From NCBI RefSeq assembly GCF_000143765.1, contig NZ_GL379771.1:310001-374000 (forward strand): a DNA stretch of 64,000 bases, given 5' to 3'. Shown piece after piece: positions 7,804-17,172 of the stretch. The notes beneath the pieces were generated by a model. It worked only from the letters and a program-made list of their open reading frames with translations, did no database searches and had not been told where the DNA came from. This DNA comes from Sphingobacterium spiritivorum ATCC 33861 (GTDB lineage Bacteria > Bacteroidota > Bacteroidia > Sphingobacteriales > Sphingobacteriaceae). Position 1 is the first letter of the stretch. Each line of letters begins with the position of its first letter. The position numbers were made by a program, and so were the translations under genes.

Positions 7804-8793
7804 CTATGCTAACGGAAGGGTAATTTCCGTATTCGGAATAAAGGCGTTCTGTTCATCCGCAATGAAACTCATCGGATGTTCAGGATTCTTGATAATCTCA
7901 AACAATATAAAACCCCAGGGTTTCCAGAAGTTTTCCAGCACCTGCCCGTAAGTCTTTACCTGCCAATGATCAAAGATAGGTTTCATCGACATATCAGCCA
8001 GCGGCATAGGTTCTACATACACCTTTGCAGGCGTATGCAAGTACGTATATTCCGGCAGTCTGTTGAAAAGATATGCAGAATAAAAATATCGCGCTGCTAA
8101 TTCTTCAAATTGTATAGGGTGCAATTGTTTGTCTGCCAGCAACTGTAACGCCTCTTCATGATAGATATTATTGGTGGCATTATCCTGCAAGCAGGCAATA
8201 AGCCCGAAATCATTCATACGAAGTGAAAAAATCAAAGTATTGATCTCATCCCTGTAGTTGAAGGTTTGAGGAGGGTTATGTACAGGCACAACAACCAGTG
8301 AAAAAGGCAACGTATTTTCAAACTCCATAGGTACAAGCAGGGATTGCAGCATCGCATGCAGATTTTTAAATTTCTGCACAAGCGCCTGTGAAAAATTCAT
8401 ATCTTCTCCGGATAACACCTGCTGGCGTATTCCTGATTGAATCTCATTAAATACAACTCCGTATACAATTTTTGCCATCCATTGAAAAAGAGTAACAGGA
8501 GGAAGACTTTTAACAGCAGTATAACCTTCGGCAAAAGCACGCTCCACCTCCGACTCCATCTTTTCGATGGTCAAAGCAGCTTCAGCACTGCATGGAAGTT
8601 TTAATGATTTATATGTCACTACATTTTCGTCCAACATCTTGAACGGCTTTTCTTCCAGATCAAAAGCCCGCATCATCCATACCGGAAAGACCTGAATCTG
8701 CTCGTCTGCTGACGTCAGAGGCTGACCTGTCAGAAAACAGGTATTATTATCAAACTTAAATGTTTTAAAAGGATTGTATAATGTTGTCGACAT
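7804..8793 (-). CDS. Conserved hypothetical protein, possibly a degenerate HNH-like protein
   Basis: The protein from the ATG at 8793 has 329 residues (MSTTLYNPFKTFKF...); a longer start at 8820 is possible, but a -7 box TACTTTTG (minus, 8808-8801) lies inside that extension. I do not recognise a named family. The N-terminal CFLTGQPL followed by VFPVWMMRAFDL and a later LPCSAEA and LFQWMAKIVYG resemble the order of C-x2-C, EHIFPKWL and K-rich helices in some HNH-like proteins, with the catalytic His and most Cys missing. It has no signal peptide or membrane segment. An 11-bp direct repeat with 22-bp period lies just upstream of the promoter box. Confidence 0.7.
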   Translation of the reverse strand: MSTTLYNPFKTFKFDNNTCFLTGQPLTSADEQIQVFPVWMMRAFDLEEKPFKMLDENVVTYKSLKLPCSAEAALTIEKMESEVERAFAEGYTAVKSLPPVTLFQWMAKIVYGVVFNEIQSGIRQQVLSGEDMNFSQALVQKFKNLHAMLQSLLVPMEFENTLPFSLVVVPVHNPPQTFNYRDEINTLIFSLRMNDFGLIACLQDNATNNIYHEEALQLLADKQLHPIQFEELAARYFYSAYLFNRLPEYTYLHTPAKVYVEPMPLADMSMKPIFDHWQVKTYGQVLENFWKPWGFILFEIIKNPEHPMSFIADEQNAFIPNTEITLPLA

Positions 8794-8830
8794 AAGGATA
8801 CAAAAGTAGCCTATTTCCAATATAAAAAAG

Positions 8831-8863
8831 TTTACATACTGTCAAGAATTCCTTTACATACTG
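8831..8863. repeat. Two 11-bp direct repeats 22 bp apart, candidate activator site
   Basis: TTTACATACTG occurs at 8831-8841 and 8853-8863, exactly two helical turns apart. On the minus strand the words read CAGTATGTAAA and lie 23-55 bp upstream of the -7 box of the unknown gene. Such spacing is typical of LytTR- or AraC-type dimers bound to one face of DNA. Confidence 0.55.
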
Positions 8864-9045
8864 CACTTAATTATCCACAGAGAGGCTTCCATAAGTTTTG
8901 TCCGCCTTTTCAACCTATAGAAAACGTGATCTCCATTCGGTATATCTTGTATTCTGGGCTTGCGATATCCCTATTTTTTTTTATTTCTTTATGGAATGTT
9001 GTACTTTCCGGCATCTATCTGTTAATTACATACCAGTTATAAATA

Positions 9046-9654
9046 ATGAAAGTACGAATCAATCAGGAAAAGACTTTAGATCTTATTATTCTTTCTATCC
9101 GCTGTTTATTAGCATTTATTTTTCTATCCTATGGTATCGGTAAACTTTCCGGAGGTCAGTTTGGGAATCTGACAACTGAAGAATTGGCAACTCCCATAAA
9201 AGATCTTTCGCTCTTCAAAACAGGCTGGTATCTTTTTGACCACCAGCCCTTTAAATATTTTATCGCAATTTCACAGATTATAGCCGCATTACTACTTCTT
9301 TATAAAAGAACTGTCATTATTGGGGCATTAATGCTTATTCCCATAATAGCGAACATTCTGATCATCGATCTGACTATAATGCCACATAGTTTCAAAATAG
9401 CCTTTACTTTCCGTCTGTCTTTTTACCTGCTCTTTATAGCATTGTTACTCTATTATTATAGAGAAGATTTAATGCCAATGCTGAAGAGGATGATGAATAT
9501 ACATACACTTAAATACAAACACAGCAAGCTGTCCTATCTGCTCATTCCTGTTTTTATGGTGCTTCTCGAATGTTTAAACGGGATTTTCAAAATGATCTAT
9601 CTGATTGCTTCAAACCCGCAACATAGCTGGGAAATGTTAAAAGATATCTTCTGA
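9046..9654 (+). CDS. DoxX-like integral membrane protein
   Basis: A 202-residue membrane protein with a first hydrophobic segment ending FLSYGIGKLSGGQFG, the pattern of the DoxX/DoxD group, then segments at about 72-88, 90-112, 120-138 and 165-188. DoxX-type proteins are diverse four-helix membrane proteins, some linked to thiol or quinone chemistry; the function here is not known. It stops 10 bp before the convergent stop of topB, with no clear hairpin between them. Confidence 0.7.
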   Translation: MKVRINQEKTLDLIILSIRCLLAFIFLSYGIGKLSGGQFGNLTTEELATPIKDLSLFKTGWYLFDHQPFKYFIAISQIIAALLLLYKRTVIIGALMLIPIIANILIIDLTIMPHSFKIAFTFRLSFYLLFIALLLYYYREDLMPMLKRMMNIHTLKYKHSKLSYLLIPVFMVLLECLNGIFKMIYLIASNPQHSWEMLKDIF

Positions 9655-9664
9655 TCAGGAATGA

Positions 9665-11779
9665 TTATGCAATACTGACTTTGAGATTTTCAAAAACCAA
9701 AACACCGTCTACTTTTTTACCTTCTTTATCCTGAAGGTTTTTCAATGCGCCGGTTTTACCTTTCTCCAGTAGGTTTTTCATTTCCTTTTCTTCCAATGTG
9801 ACACCGGAAAGGGTACGCCATATTTTGAAGTCACATCCTCTCGCGTAATGATCACATTGCGCTACTTTCTCATACAGAATCATACTGCCCTTATCACATT
9901 TAGGACATTTTATAGAGACAGTCTGTTTGGGTGGTTCCACATCCTGTGTCAGTGAAATCCGCAATTGCAGCAATTCTTTTGTGATACGCACCGTAAAGTC
10001 CTTGATATGTTTCATAAACACATCATAGGAGACTTTATTTGCACGCATTTCTTCCAGTTTCTGTTCCCACTTACCGGTCAGTTCCACTTTTGCGATAGCC
10101 CTGTCTTTCACCAGGTTATACACAGCAAGTCCTTTATCAGTAGGAATCAGTTTCTTCTTATCCCTTCTGATGTAGTCACGCTGAAATAATGTTTCAATGG
10201 TTGCCGCACGTGTCGCAGGTGTACCCAGACCACAGTCCTTCATCGCCTGGCGCATCTCATCGTCATCGATCTCCTTACCTGAAGTTTCCATTGCCTTCAA
10301 GAGAGATGCTTCCGTATGAACAGGTTTGGCCTTGGTAAATTTTTCCATCAGATCCAACGCCAGTATTTCCAGTAATTCTTCAGCTGAAAGCTTCGGCAAC
10401 TGTGCGTTTTCAGTATCTGCATCATCATTATCCTTCTTATCGTCCTCCGGTTGTTCCAGCTGATCCGCAGACAGTCTCCAGCCATACTGCTTGATAACTG
10501 TTCCTTTGGCGATCAGTTCTACGCCTTCCGCATCCATGATTACAGTTGTGATATCCTTGAGGCAGACATCAGAGAAACTTTCCACCATACGTTTAGCAAT
10601 CATATTATATATATTGGATTGCTCCTTAAGCATAGCAGAAGGTTTTTCATCCGTAACAAGCAAGGCATGGTGATCTGTTACTTTTTTATCATCTACAGAG
10701 CGCTTATTGAGTTTGGCACCAATCAGATTTCGGCTTATTGTTGCGATCCCTTCTTCAGCAGTATCTGCCAGATGCTGGAAAAGCTCCTCTATTTTTTCAA
10801 ATACATCCTCTCCGATGTAGCGGCTGCCCGTACGCGGATAAGTGATCACCTTCTTTTCGTAGAGGGTCTGTGCAATACTGAGTGTCTGATCGGCAGAATA
10901 TCCGTATTTCTTATTGGCATCCTGCTGTAAATTGGTCAGATCATACAGTAAAGGAGGTGGTTCTTTGACTTCCTTTCCTTCTACTTTGGTCACTTTGGCC
11001 GAAGCCCCGACAGTTATTTTTGCCAGTGTTTCCTCCGCCAGATCCTTCTGATCTATTCGGTTAGATGTGGCTTTAAACTTGATATTTTCTTTTTCAAACT
11101 GCGCCTGAATCTTATAGAAAGCAGTCGGTTTGAAGTTTTTATTTTCGATAAAACGGGAGCAGATCATCGCCAGTGTGGGTGTCTGTACACGTCCCAGAGA
11201 TAGTAATCCACGATTTCCGGCAGCCAGAGTAATAGCCTGTGTTGCATTGATACCGATCAGCCAGTCCGACTCGGAGCGCGACCTTGCAGACATATACAGG
11301 CTATCGTACTCGCTTCCTTCTTTGAGATTGGCAAATCCTTCTTTTATCGCTTTATCTGTCTGACTGGAAATCCATAATCTTTTGAAGGGAACATTCGCAC
11401 CCAGATAATAGTAAATATTACGAAATATCAATTCTCCTTCGCGCCCGGCATCCGTCGCTACAATCACCTCTTCTGCTTTATCCAGCAAACCTTTAATTGT
11501 ATTCAGCTGCTTTAAAGCTCCTCCATCATCCATTTGCTTACCGTCTTTCTTTACTTTTTTAGATTCCAGCTTGAATTGTGCAGGTATAATCGGCAGATTA
11601 GAAACTGACCAGGTATGAAAACCATAAGCCTGTGGCGTACACAGCTGTACCAGATGACCAAATGCATAGGTAAATGCATACCCATTACCCGAAATATAGC
11701 CGTCATTCACTTCCTTGGCTCCCATAACACGAGCCAGATCTCTTGCAACAGACGGTTTTTCCGCGATAACTACTTTCAT
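9665..11779 (-). CDS. topB: DNA topoisomerase III
   Basis: A 704-residue type IA topoisomerase that relaxes negative supercoils and decatenates DNA through a single-strand break. It starts with the Toprim domain (MKVVIAEKPSVARDLARVMG; DAGREGELIFR holds the acidic metal site). The active tyrosine is in KVITYPRTGSRYIGEDV. The C-terminal part carries a CPKC ... C ... C zinc-ribbon-like module (about residues 640-680). Length is normal for TopB, shorter than TopA. It ends toward the DoxX gene and is preceded by the dGTPase gene with a 94-bp gap. Confidence 0.94.
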   Translation of the reverse strand: MKVVIAEKPSVARDLARVMGAKEVNDGYISGNGYAFTYAFGHLVQLCTPQAYGFHTWSVSNLPIIPAQFKLESKKVKKDGKQMDDGGALKQLNTIKGLLDKAEEVIVATDAGREGELIFRNIYYYLGANVPFKRLWISSQTDKAIKEGFANLKEGSEYDSLYMSARSRSESDWLIGINATQAITLAAGNRGLLSLGRVQTPTLAMICSRFIENKNFKPTAFYKIQAQFEKENIKFKATSNRIDQKDLAEETLAKITVGASAKVTKVEGKEVKEPPPLLYDLTNLQQDANKKYGYSADQTLSIAQTLYEKKVITYPRTGSRYIGEDVFEKIEELFQHLADTAEEGIATISRNLIGAKLNKRSVDDKKVTDHHALLVTDEKPSAMLKEQSNIYNMIAKRMVESFSDVCLKDITTVIMDAEGVELIAKGTVIKQYGWRLSADQLEQPEDDKKDNDDADTENAQLPKLSAEELLEILALDLMEKFTKAKPVHTEASLLKAMETSGKEIDDDEMRQAMKDCGLGTPATRAATIETLFQRDYIRRDKKKLIPTDKGLAVYNLVKDRAIAKVELTGKWEQKLEEMRANKVSYDVFMKHIKDFTVRITKELLQLRISLTQDVEPPKQTVSIKCPKCDKGSMILYEKVAQCDHYARGCDFKIWRTLSGVTLEEKEMKNLLEKGKTGALKNLQDKEGKKVDGVLVFENLKVSIA

Positions 11780-11873
11780 GTATTTTGTATTGTGCTATTA
11801 TATAAGGGATAAGGAAAGAGCAATATAGGATGTGAATCACATTTCTATCTGCCATTTCCTTAAATCATTATTC

Positions 11874-13238
11874 TTAATCTATGGAAGGAATGGTGATTCC
11901 TTTTATTTTGCGATATAAATCGATGGCGTATACATCGGTCATACCTGAAACGTAATCCAGTATCGAGCGGATTTTGGAATACGCATCATCGTTGGTTGTG
12001 TAAAATTGGTTTGGAACCAATGCAACCAACTTCTGATCATAACCATTCTTATTTTTTTTGAGGTAAGCGGGCACAAATTCAGCTAATAAAGCATTCATAA
12101 CCTTGTAACCGGCCACTTCAATCTGAACAACAGTAGGCGCATTATAAATCTGCGCAACAGAGATTTTGGATATTTTTTTCATCTGTTGCACGACATCATC
12201 CTCCAAAGCATCCATCAGTGCCATTGGAAATGTACCTGCCAGAAATTTATCCTGTTCCTTGAAAAATACATCTACACATCCGTGGATTAAGGTATTGATT
12301 GCTTTAGCACGAAGTAAAGCTACCCTGCTGGCTGTATCATTAAGACTATCCAGCCGGTTGCGCAGGTTTTCACCGCCACAAAGAGGCAAAAGTAATTCCT
12401 CTACTTCTTTATAAGACAGGATTTTGAGATGGTGTGCATCTTCCAGATCGATAATATTGTAACAGATATCATCTGCAGCCTCTACCAGATAAACTAAAGG
12501 ATGACGAAGGTATCCTTTAGGGTTCGTCGGATCCTGCAGTAATCCCAACTCCGTAGCTATTTTAGCAAATGACTCCCGTTCGGCTGTAAAAAAGCCATAC
12601 TTTTTGCGATGATGATTCTTCTTGATATGTCCGTCAATAGCCGCACAGGGATATTTGACAATAGATGCCAGAGAAGTATATGTCAGTGCAAAACCTTTGT
12701 CATCTTTCCCGTTAAAAGGGTGAGTCAATATGCGCAATGCATTTGCATTACCTTCAAAATGGGTCAGATCTGCCCATTCTTCTGCAGTGACCTGCTCCTG
12801 AAATTTGCGTCCTTCTCCTTCTGTAAAATAAGTCGAGATGGCCGATTCTCCGGAATGCCCGAAAGCGGGATTACCCAGATCATGTGACAGACAAGCTGCT
12901 GATACAATATTTCCGACTTCCTGTAAAAACGGATAGTCCTCGTCTACATCAGGGTTGGCCTCTTTCATCTTTGCATAAAAGAGTCTGCCCAACGAACGGC
13001 CTACACTTGCTACCTCCAGACTGTGGGTCAAACGATTGTGCACAAACACTGCTCCGGGCAATGGAAATACCTGAGTTTTGTTCTGCAACCTTCTGAACGG
13101 AGATGAAAAAATTAATCTGTCATAGTCTCTTTGAAATTCTGAACGAGCCTCTAAATGATCTTTATTAATACGATCCTCATATCCCCAACGTTTAGCGGAG
13201 AGCAGCTGTTTCCAATTCATTTGCATGTTTTCAGACAT
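11874..13238 (-). CDS. dgt: Deoxyguanosinetriphosphate triphosphohydrolase
   Basis: A 454-residue HD-domain enzyme that hydrolyses dGTP to deoxyguanosine and triphosphate, affecting nucleotide pools. The HD signature is SHDLGNPAFGHSGE, with an upstream His in RLTHSLEVASVGRS. The N-terminal NKTQVFPLPGAVFVHNRLTHSLE is typical of the Dgt family. Length agrees with the family. It lies 60 bp downstream of the amino-acid dehydrogenase gene on the same strand and may be co-transcribed by read-through. Confidence 0.92.
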   Translation of the reverse strand: MSENMQMNWKQLLSAKRWGYEDRINKDHLEARSEFQRDYDRLIFSSPFRRLQNKTQVFPLPGAVFVHNRLTHSLEVASVGRSLGRLFYAKMKEANPDVDEDYPFLQEVGNIVSAACLSHDLGNPAFGHSGESAISTYFTEGEGRKFQEQVTAEEWADLTHFEGNANALRILTHPFNGKDDKGFALTYTSLASIVKYPCAAIDGHIKKNHHRKKYGFFTAERESFAKIATELGLLQDPTNPKGYLRHPLVYLVEAADDICYNIIDLEDAHHLKILSYKEVEELLLPLCGGENLRNRLDSLNDTASRVALLRAKAINTLIHGCVDVFFKEQDKFLAGTFPMALMDALEDDVVQQMKKISKISVAQIYNAPTVVQIEVAGYKVMNALLAEFVPAYLKKNKNGYDQKLVALVPNQFYTTNDDAYSKIRSILDYVSGMTDVYAIDLYRKIKGITIPSID

Positions 13239-13298
13239 AGCGCAAATATACTGTTTCTAACGCAAAAGGTTTCGCTATGAATGCTACTGAAACGAGAT

Positions 13299-14525
13299 TT
13301 ATACCAATTCTTTTAATGCGATTTCATAAGCATGAGAAGATAAATGTGTCCTTTCAGCTGTTGTTTTGCGGATCTTTTGCAGCGCATTGTAAATAACAGC
13401 AGAAACATCCGAAAAAATCGCTTCATCACTGATCTCCACATTTGGCTGCATCAGGTAAGCAAAGACTCTTGCCATTCCGCTATTAGCAATAAAATCCGGA
13501 ATGACCGCCACCTGCTGATCTGCAAATTCCATTACCGGCCCGTAAAATATCTCTCTGTCTGCAAAAGGCACATTCGCTCCTGATGCGATGACTTCCAAGC
13601 CGTTATCCACTAACTGACTGACCTGCTCTTTTGAGACCAGGCGGGAAGCGGCTGCCGGGATAAATATTTCTGCACCTATATTCCATACTTCTTCGTTGAC
13701 CTGTGCAAAGGGCAGCAGATCCGGAGTATGCAGTTCATTCTTTTTTCTATTCAGAAAAAGCGTAGTAATCTCTTCTTCCGTAAGCCCATCTTTGTTGATC
13801 AGCCCGCCAGCCCGATCAATTATCCCGACTATTTTCACGCCAAGCTGGCTCAGATAAAAGGCTGCAGAGGCGGCAACATTTCCCCAACCCTGAATAATGG
13901 CACGTTTTCCGCTACAGGTATCTCCGTAAAGGTTGTAAAAGTGTTTCACAGATTCCGCCACGCCGTAACCTGTTATCATATCTGCTACTTTATACTTTCG
14001 CTTCAGGTCCGGACTGAAGGCCGCATCTTCCAGCACTTTGGATACACCATACCGCAGCTGTCCGATCTGATGTATACGATCCTTTTCGCGAACATTAAAA
14101 TGTCCGTTCAGCACCCCTTCCTGAGGATGCCACAACCCGTACTGTTCTGTTAATGGTATTACGTCGTGTATTTCATCGACATTCAGATCTCCTCCTGTAC
14201 CATAATAGTTTTTCAGTAAAGGCGTGACGACTTTAAACCAGCGGTCGAGTACAGCTTCTTTACGGGGATCAGCAGGATCAAAATTTATTCCTGATTTGGC
14301 TCCTCCGATTGCCGGACCGGAGACGGTAAATTTAACTTCCATAGTTTTGGCAAGGGATTCTACCTCGTTCCGGTCCAAACCGGCCCGCATACGGGTGCCT
14401 CCACCCGCAGCTCCGCCCCGAAGGGAGTTGATCACGACCCAACCTTCAGCTTCGGTCTCATTGTCTTTCCATTCAAATATAATTTCGGGCCTTTTACGCT
14501 CAAAAGCCTGCAAAAGTTCTTTCAT
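13299..14525 (-). CDS. Glu/Leu/Phe/Val dehydrogenase family protein
   Basis: A 408-residue NAD(P)-dependent amino-acid dehydrogenase, which interconverts an amino acid with its 2-oxo acid and ammonia. The N-terminal substrate domain has GGTRMRAGLDRNEVESLAKTM and the catalytic lysine segment GGAKSGINFDP; the Rossmann domain has IIQGWGNVAASAAFYL. It is the last gene of a run hmgA-hppD-dehydrogenase with 20-29 bp gaps. That position suggests a role in aromatic amino acid breakdown, but the substrate cannot be told from the sequence; glutamate or branched-chain substrates are alternatives. Confidence 0.88.
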   Translation of the reverse strand: MKELLQAFERKRPEIIFEWKDNETEAEGWVVINSLRGGAAGGGTRMRAGLDRNEVESLAKTMEVKFTVSGPAIGGAKSGINFDPADPRKEAVLDRWFKVVTPLLKNYYGTGGDLNVDEIHDVIPLTEQYGLWHPQEGVLNGHFNVREKDRIHQIGQLRYGVSKVLEDAAFSPDLKRKYKVADMITGYGVAESVKHFYNLYGDTCSGKRAIIQGWGNVAASAAFYLSQLGVKIVGIIDRAGGLINKDGLTEEEITTLFLNRKKNELHTPDLLPFAQVNEEVWNIGAEIFIPAAASRLVSKEQVSQLVDNGLEVIASGANVPFADREIFYGPVMEFADQQVAVIPDFIANSGMARVFAYLMQPNVEISDEAIFSDVSAVIYNALQKIRKTTAERTHLSSHAYEIALKELV

Positions 14526-14554
14526 AAACTGGCTGATTTTTAAAAATAATATGT

Positions 14555-15682
14555 CTACAGATTTCCCCGTTTTTCCTGCTCCCTTTCAATGGCCTCAAAC
14601 AGCGCTTTAAAATTTCCCGCTCCAAAACTTTGTGCTCCCTTACGTTGTATGATTTCATAAAAAAGCGTAGGTCTGTCTTCTACAGGTTTGGTAAATATTT
14701 GAAGCAGATACCCTTCATCGTCCCTATCGACCAGTATCCCAAGTTCCTGAATCACTTTTATTTCTTCATCAATCACGCCAACCCGATCAGGCAACATGTC
14801 ATAATATGCTTCCGGCGGAGCACCCAAAAATTCTACTCCTCTCGCTTTAAGTGCTTTGACAGTACCTACAATATCCTTGGTTGACAGTGCTGCGTGTTGC
14901 ACACCCTCTCCTTCATAATATTCCAGGTATTCTTCAATCTGCGATTTTTTCTTGCCTTCCGCCGGTTCATTAATCGGAAATTTCACATATCCGTTTCCGT
15001 TACTCATTACTTTACTCATCAAGGCAGAATATTCCGTATTGATCTGTTTGTCATCAAAGGAAAGCACATTTACAAATCCCATCACATGCTGATACCATTC
15101 TACTGTTTCATTCATCTTATTCCATCCCACATTACCGACACAGTGATCGATATACAGCAATCCGGTCTCTTCCGGCTGATAATCGCTCTGCCAGACTTCA
15201 TAGCCCGGCATAAATGTGCCCTTATAATTTTTACGCTCTATAAACATATGGATGGTCTCTCCGTAAGTATAGATTCCTGAGGTGCAAACTTCTCCATGCT
15301 GATCTTTCGTAACCTGAGGTTCCTGATAAGGTTTTGCACCACGCTTTACCGTCTCCTCAAATGATTTGGTAGCATCATCTACCCAAAGTGCAAGGATCTT
15401 GACCCCATCACCATGTTTTTTGACATGCTCGGCTATAGGATGCTCAGAACGCAGTGCGGTCGTCAGCACCAGTCTGATCTTATTTTGTTTTAATACATAG
15501 GAAGCCCGATCTCTCACTCCTGTTTCCGGCCCCGCATAGGCTTCCGACTGGAATCCGAATGCTGTTTTATAATAATGCGCTGCCTGCTTGGCATTGCCTA
15601 CATAGAATTCAATGTAATCTGTTCCGTTGATGGGCAGGAAATCCTGCGCGAGAGCTATTTTTTCTGCAAAAGTCTGTGCCAT
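14555..15682 (-). CDS. hppD: 4-Hydroxyphenylpyruvate dioxygenase
   Basis: A 375-residue Fe(II) dioxygenase that converts 4-hydroxyphenylpyruvate to homogentisate. It is built from two vicinal-oxygen-chelate halves. The iron ligands are visible as His in YIDHCVGNV, His in VQHAALSTKD and Glu in LFYEIIQRKG; the C-terminal GAQSFGAGNFKALFEAIE is a strong family signature. Full length. It is transcribed after hmgA with a 20-bp gap. Confidence 0.96.
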   Translation of the reverse strand: MAQTFAEKIALAQDFLPINGTDYIEFYVGNAKQAAHYYKTAFGFQSEAYAGPETGVRDRASYVLKQNKIRLVLTTALRSEHPIAEHVKKHGDGVKILALWVDDATKSFEETVKRGAKPYQEPQVTKDQHGEVCTSGIYTYGETIHMFIERKNYKGTFMPGYEVWQSDYQPEETGLLYIDHCVGNVGWNKMNETVEWYQHVMGFVNVLSFDDKQINTEYSALMSKVMSNGNGYVKFPINEPAEGKKKSQIEEYLEYYEGEGVQHAALSTKDIVGTVKALKARGVEFLGAPPEAYYDMLPDRVGVIDEEIKVIQELGILVDRDDEGYLLQIFTKPVEDRPTLFYEIIQRKGAQSFGAGNFKALFEAIEREQEKRGNL

Positions 15683-15702
15683 AATGCTGATATTTTTAAT
15701 TT

Positions 15703-16860
15703 TTAACCTATCCAGGATTTATAATATTCCTGATCTTCAATTTCTAATGCTTCTTCTGTCAGCATCAACGGCCTGAAAGGATCGATCATGACTGCCAGTT
15801 CTTCTGTTTTTGTCTGTCCTATACTTTTCTCCACTGTTCCGGGATGTGGTCCATGCGGAATACCTCCGGGATGCAGGGTGATCTGCCCGCGTTCTACACT
15901 CTTGCGGCTCATAAAATCTCCGTCCACATAATACAATACTTCATCGGAGTCTACATTACTGTGATTGTACGGGGCAGGAATGGACTGCGGGTGATAGTCG
16001 TATAATCTCGGGCAAAAACTACATAACACAAACGTTTCGGTCTCAAAAGTCTGATGTACCGGGGGCGGCTGGTGAAGTTTTCCGGTAAGAGGCATAAAAT
16101 CGTGAATAGAAAAAGCCCATGGATAATGATATCCGTCCCAGCCCACAAAATCAAAGGGGTGACTGCCATACACATAGGGGTATATTAGCCCTTGTTTTTT
16201 TATTCTGATTTCAAATTCACCTGTTTGATCTATCGTTTCCAGATCTTCCGGTCGTTTGATATCTCTTTCACAAAACGGAGCATGCTCCATAAGCTGTCCG
16301 AATTCATTCCGGTAACGTTTAGGTGTCCGGATCGGAGAAAAAGATTCTACAATAAACAATCTGTTGTCAGGATTGTCAAAATGTAACTGATAAATAACAC
16401 CTCGCGGAATGACAAGATAATCGCCATATTCAAACCGGATCTTTCCATAGCCTGTTTTCAGTACGCCGCTACCTTCGTGTATAAAGATAATCTCATCCGC
16501 CTGACTGTTTTTATAGAAGTAATCCAGCATGGAGAGTCTCGGAGCTGCCAGTGATACATGAAGGTCCTGATTGACCAGCACAGGTGTACGGCTTTCGAGG
16601 TAATCATCCTTAGGTTGTATTTTAAAGCCTTTCAGACTGGTGTGTTTGAGATGCTTTTCACGGGCTATGCGTGGCGATACATCATACGGATCCCGGATCT
16701 GCTTCACTAATGTTGGCGGATAGCAATGATATACCAGAGAATACGTACTGGAGAAGCCATGAGTTGACACCAGTTCTTCAGAGAACAGTTCACCGTTTGG
16801 TTTCCGGAAAATAGTGTGTCTTTTTTGAGGGACTTTTCCCAATTGATGATAAATTGGCAT
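15703..16860 (-). CDS. hmgA: Homogentisate 1,2-dioxygenase
   Basis: A 385-residue Fe(II) ring-cleaving dioxygenase that opens homogentisate to maleylacetoacetate. Ligand residues are in PAPYNHSNVDSDEVLYYVDGD, where the Glu is in DSDEV, and GGIPHGPHPGTVE. The start at 16860 (MPIYHQLGKVPQKRH) fits the family better than the in-frame ATG 30 bp upstream. It heads an operon with hppD and the dehydrogenase. A 31-codon frame lies in its leader and a -7 box sits at 17057-17064. Confidence 0.95.
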   Translation of the reverse strand: MPIYHQLGKVPQKRHTIFRKPNGELFSEELVSTHGFSSTYSLVYHCYPPTLVKQIRDPYDVSPRIAREKHLKHTSLKGFKIQPKDDYLESRTPVLVNQDLHVSLAAPRLSMLDYFYKNSQADEIIFIHEGSGVLKTGYGKIRFEYGDYLVIPRGVIYQLHFDNPDNRLFIVESFSPIRTPKRYRNEFGQLMEHAPFCERDIKRPEDLETIDQTGEFEIRIKKQGLIYPYVYGSHPFDFVGWDGYHYPWAFSIHDFMPLTGKLHQPPPVHQTFETETFVLCSFCPRLYDYHPQSIPAPYNHSNVDSDEVLYYVDGDFMSRKSVERGQITLHPGGIPHGPHPGTVEKSIGQTKTEELAVMIDPFRPLMLTEEALEIEDQEYYKSWIG

Positions 16861-16939
16861 GATAAAGTCTATTTTAAAAATATGAAACAATATAGTGTTA
16901 AACCTGCCAAAGGATTATTTGGCGCAAGAAAAGAAATGC

Positions 16940-17035
16940 CTAATATTGGGCAAAAACAACATCTGCAATCATCGCTTTTACTAAAGCGATCATGCCCAAG
17001 GATACCGTAAAGTATTGTAGTCCAAAGATGTTCAT
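16940..17035 (-). CDS. Possible 31-residue small ORF in the hmgA leader
   Basis: A frame on the minus strand encodes a hydrophobic peptide starting MNIFGLQYFTVSLG and ending DVVFAQY. Its ATG at 17035 lies about 15 nt after the start site expected from the TATATTTG box at 17064-17057. Five of 31 residues are Phe or Tyr. An 8-bp inverted repeat (ATCGCTTT at 16971-16978, AAAGCGAT at 16983-16990) lies inside it. It may be a small membrane protein or a leader peptide. Not recognised. Confidence 0.4.
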   Translation of the reverse strand: MNIFGLQYFTVSLGMIALVKAMIADVVFAQY

Positions 17036-17056
17036 AACTGGTATATAAGTTTATCT

Positions 17057-17064
17057 CAAATATA
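17057..17064 (-). promoter_or_regulatory. -7 box of the hmgA operon
   Basis: On the minus strand this reads TATATTTG, an exact TAnnTTTG match. The -33 element is not clear. A weaker box TATATTTA (plus, 17119-17126) serves the divergent FAH gene. Confidence 0.6.
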
Positions 17065-17172
17065 AGATTTATTTACTATATCTTTTTTAGATATTGCACA
17101 AATAAATCAGATCATCATTATATTTACTTCCATATTCCTTATTTATGATGATTTTAACGGCTATACTTTGAT

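Noticed and set aside
8898..9143. An 81-codon frame overlapping the start of the DoxX-like gene
   Set aside because: It overlaps a better-supported gene in another frame and has no family resemblance.
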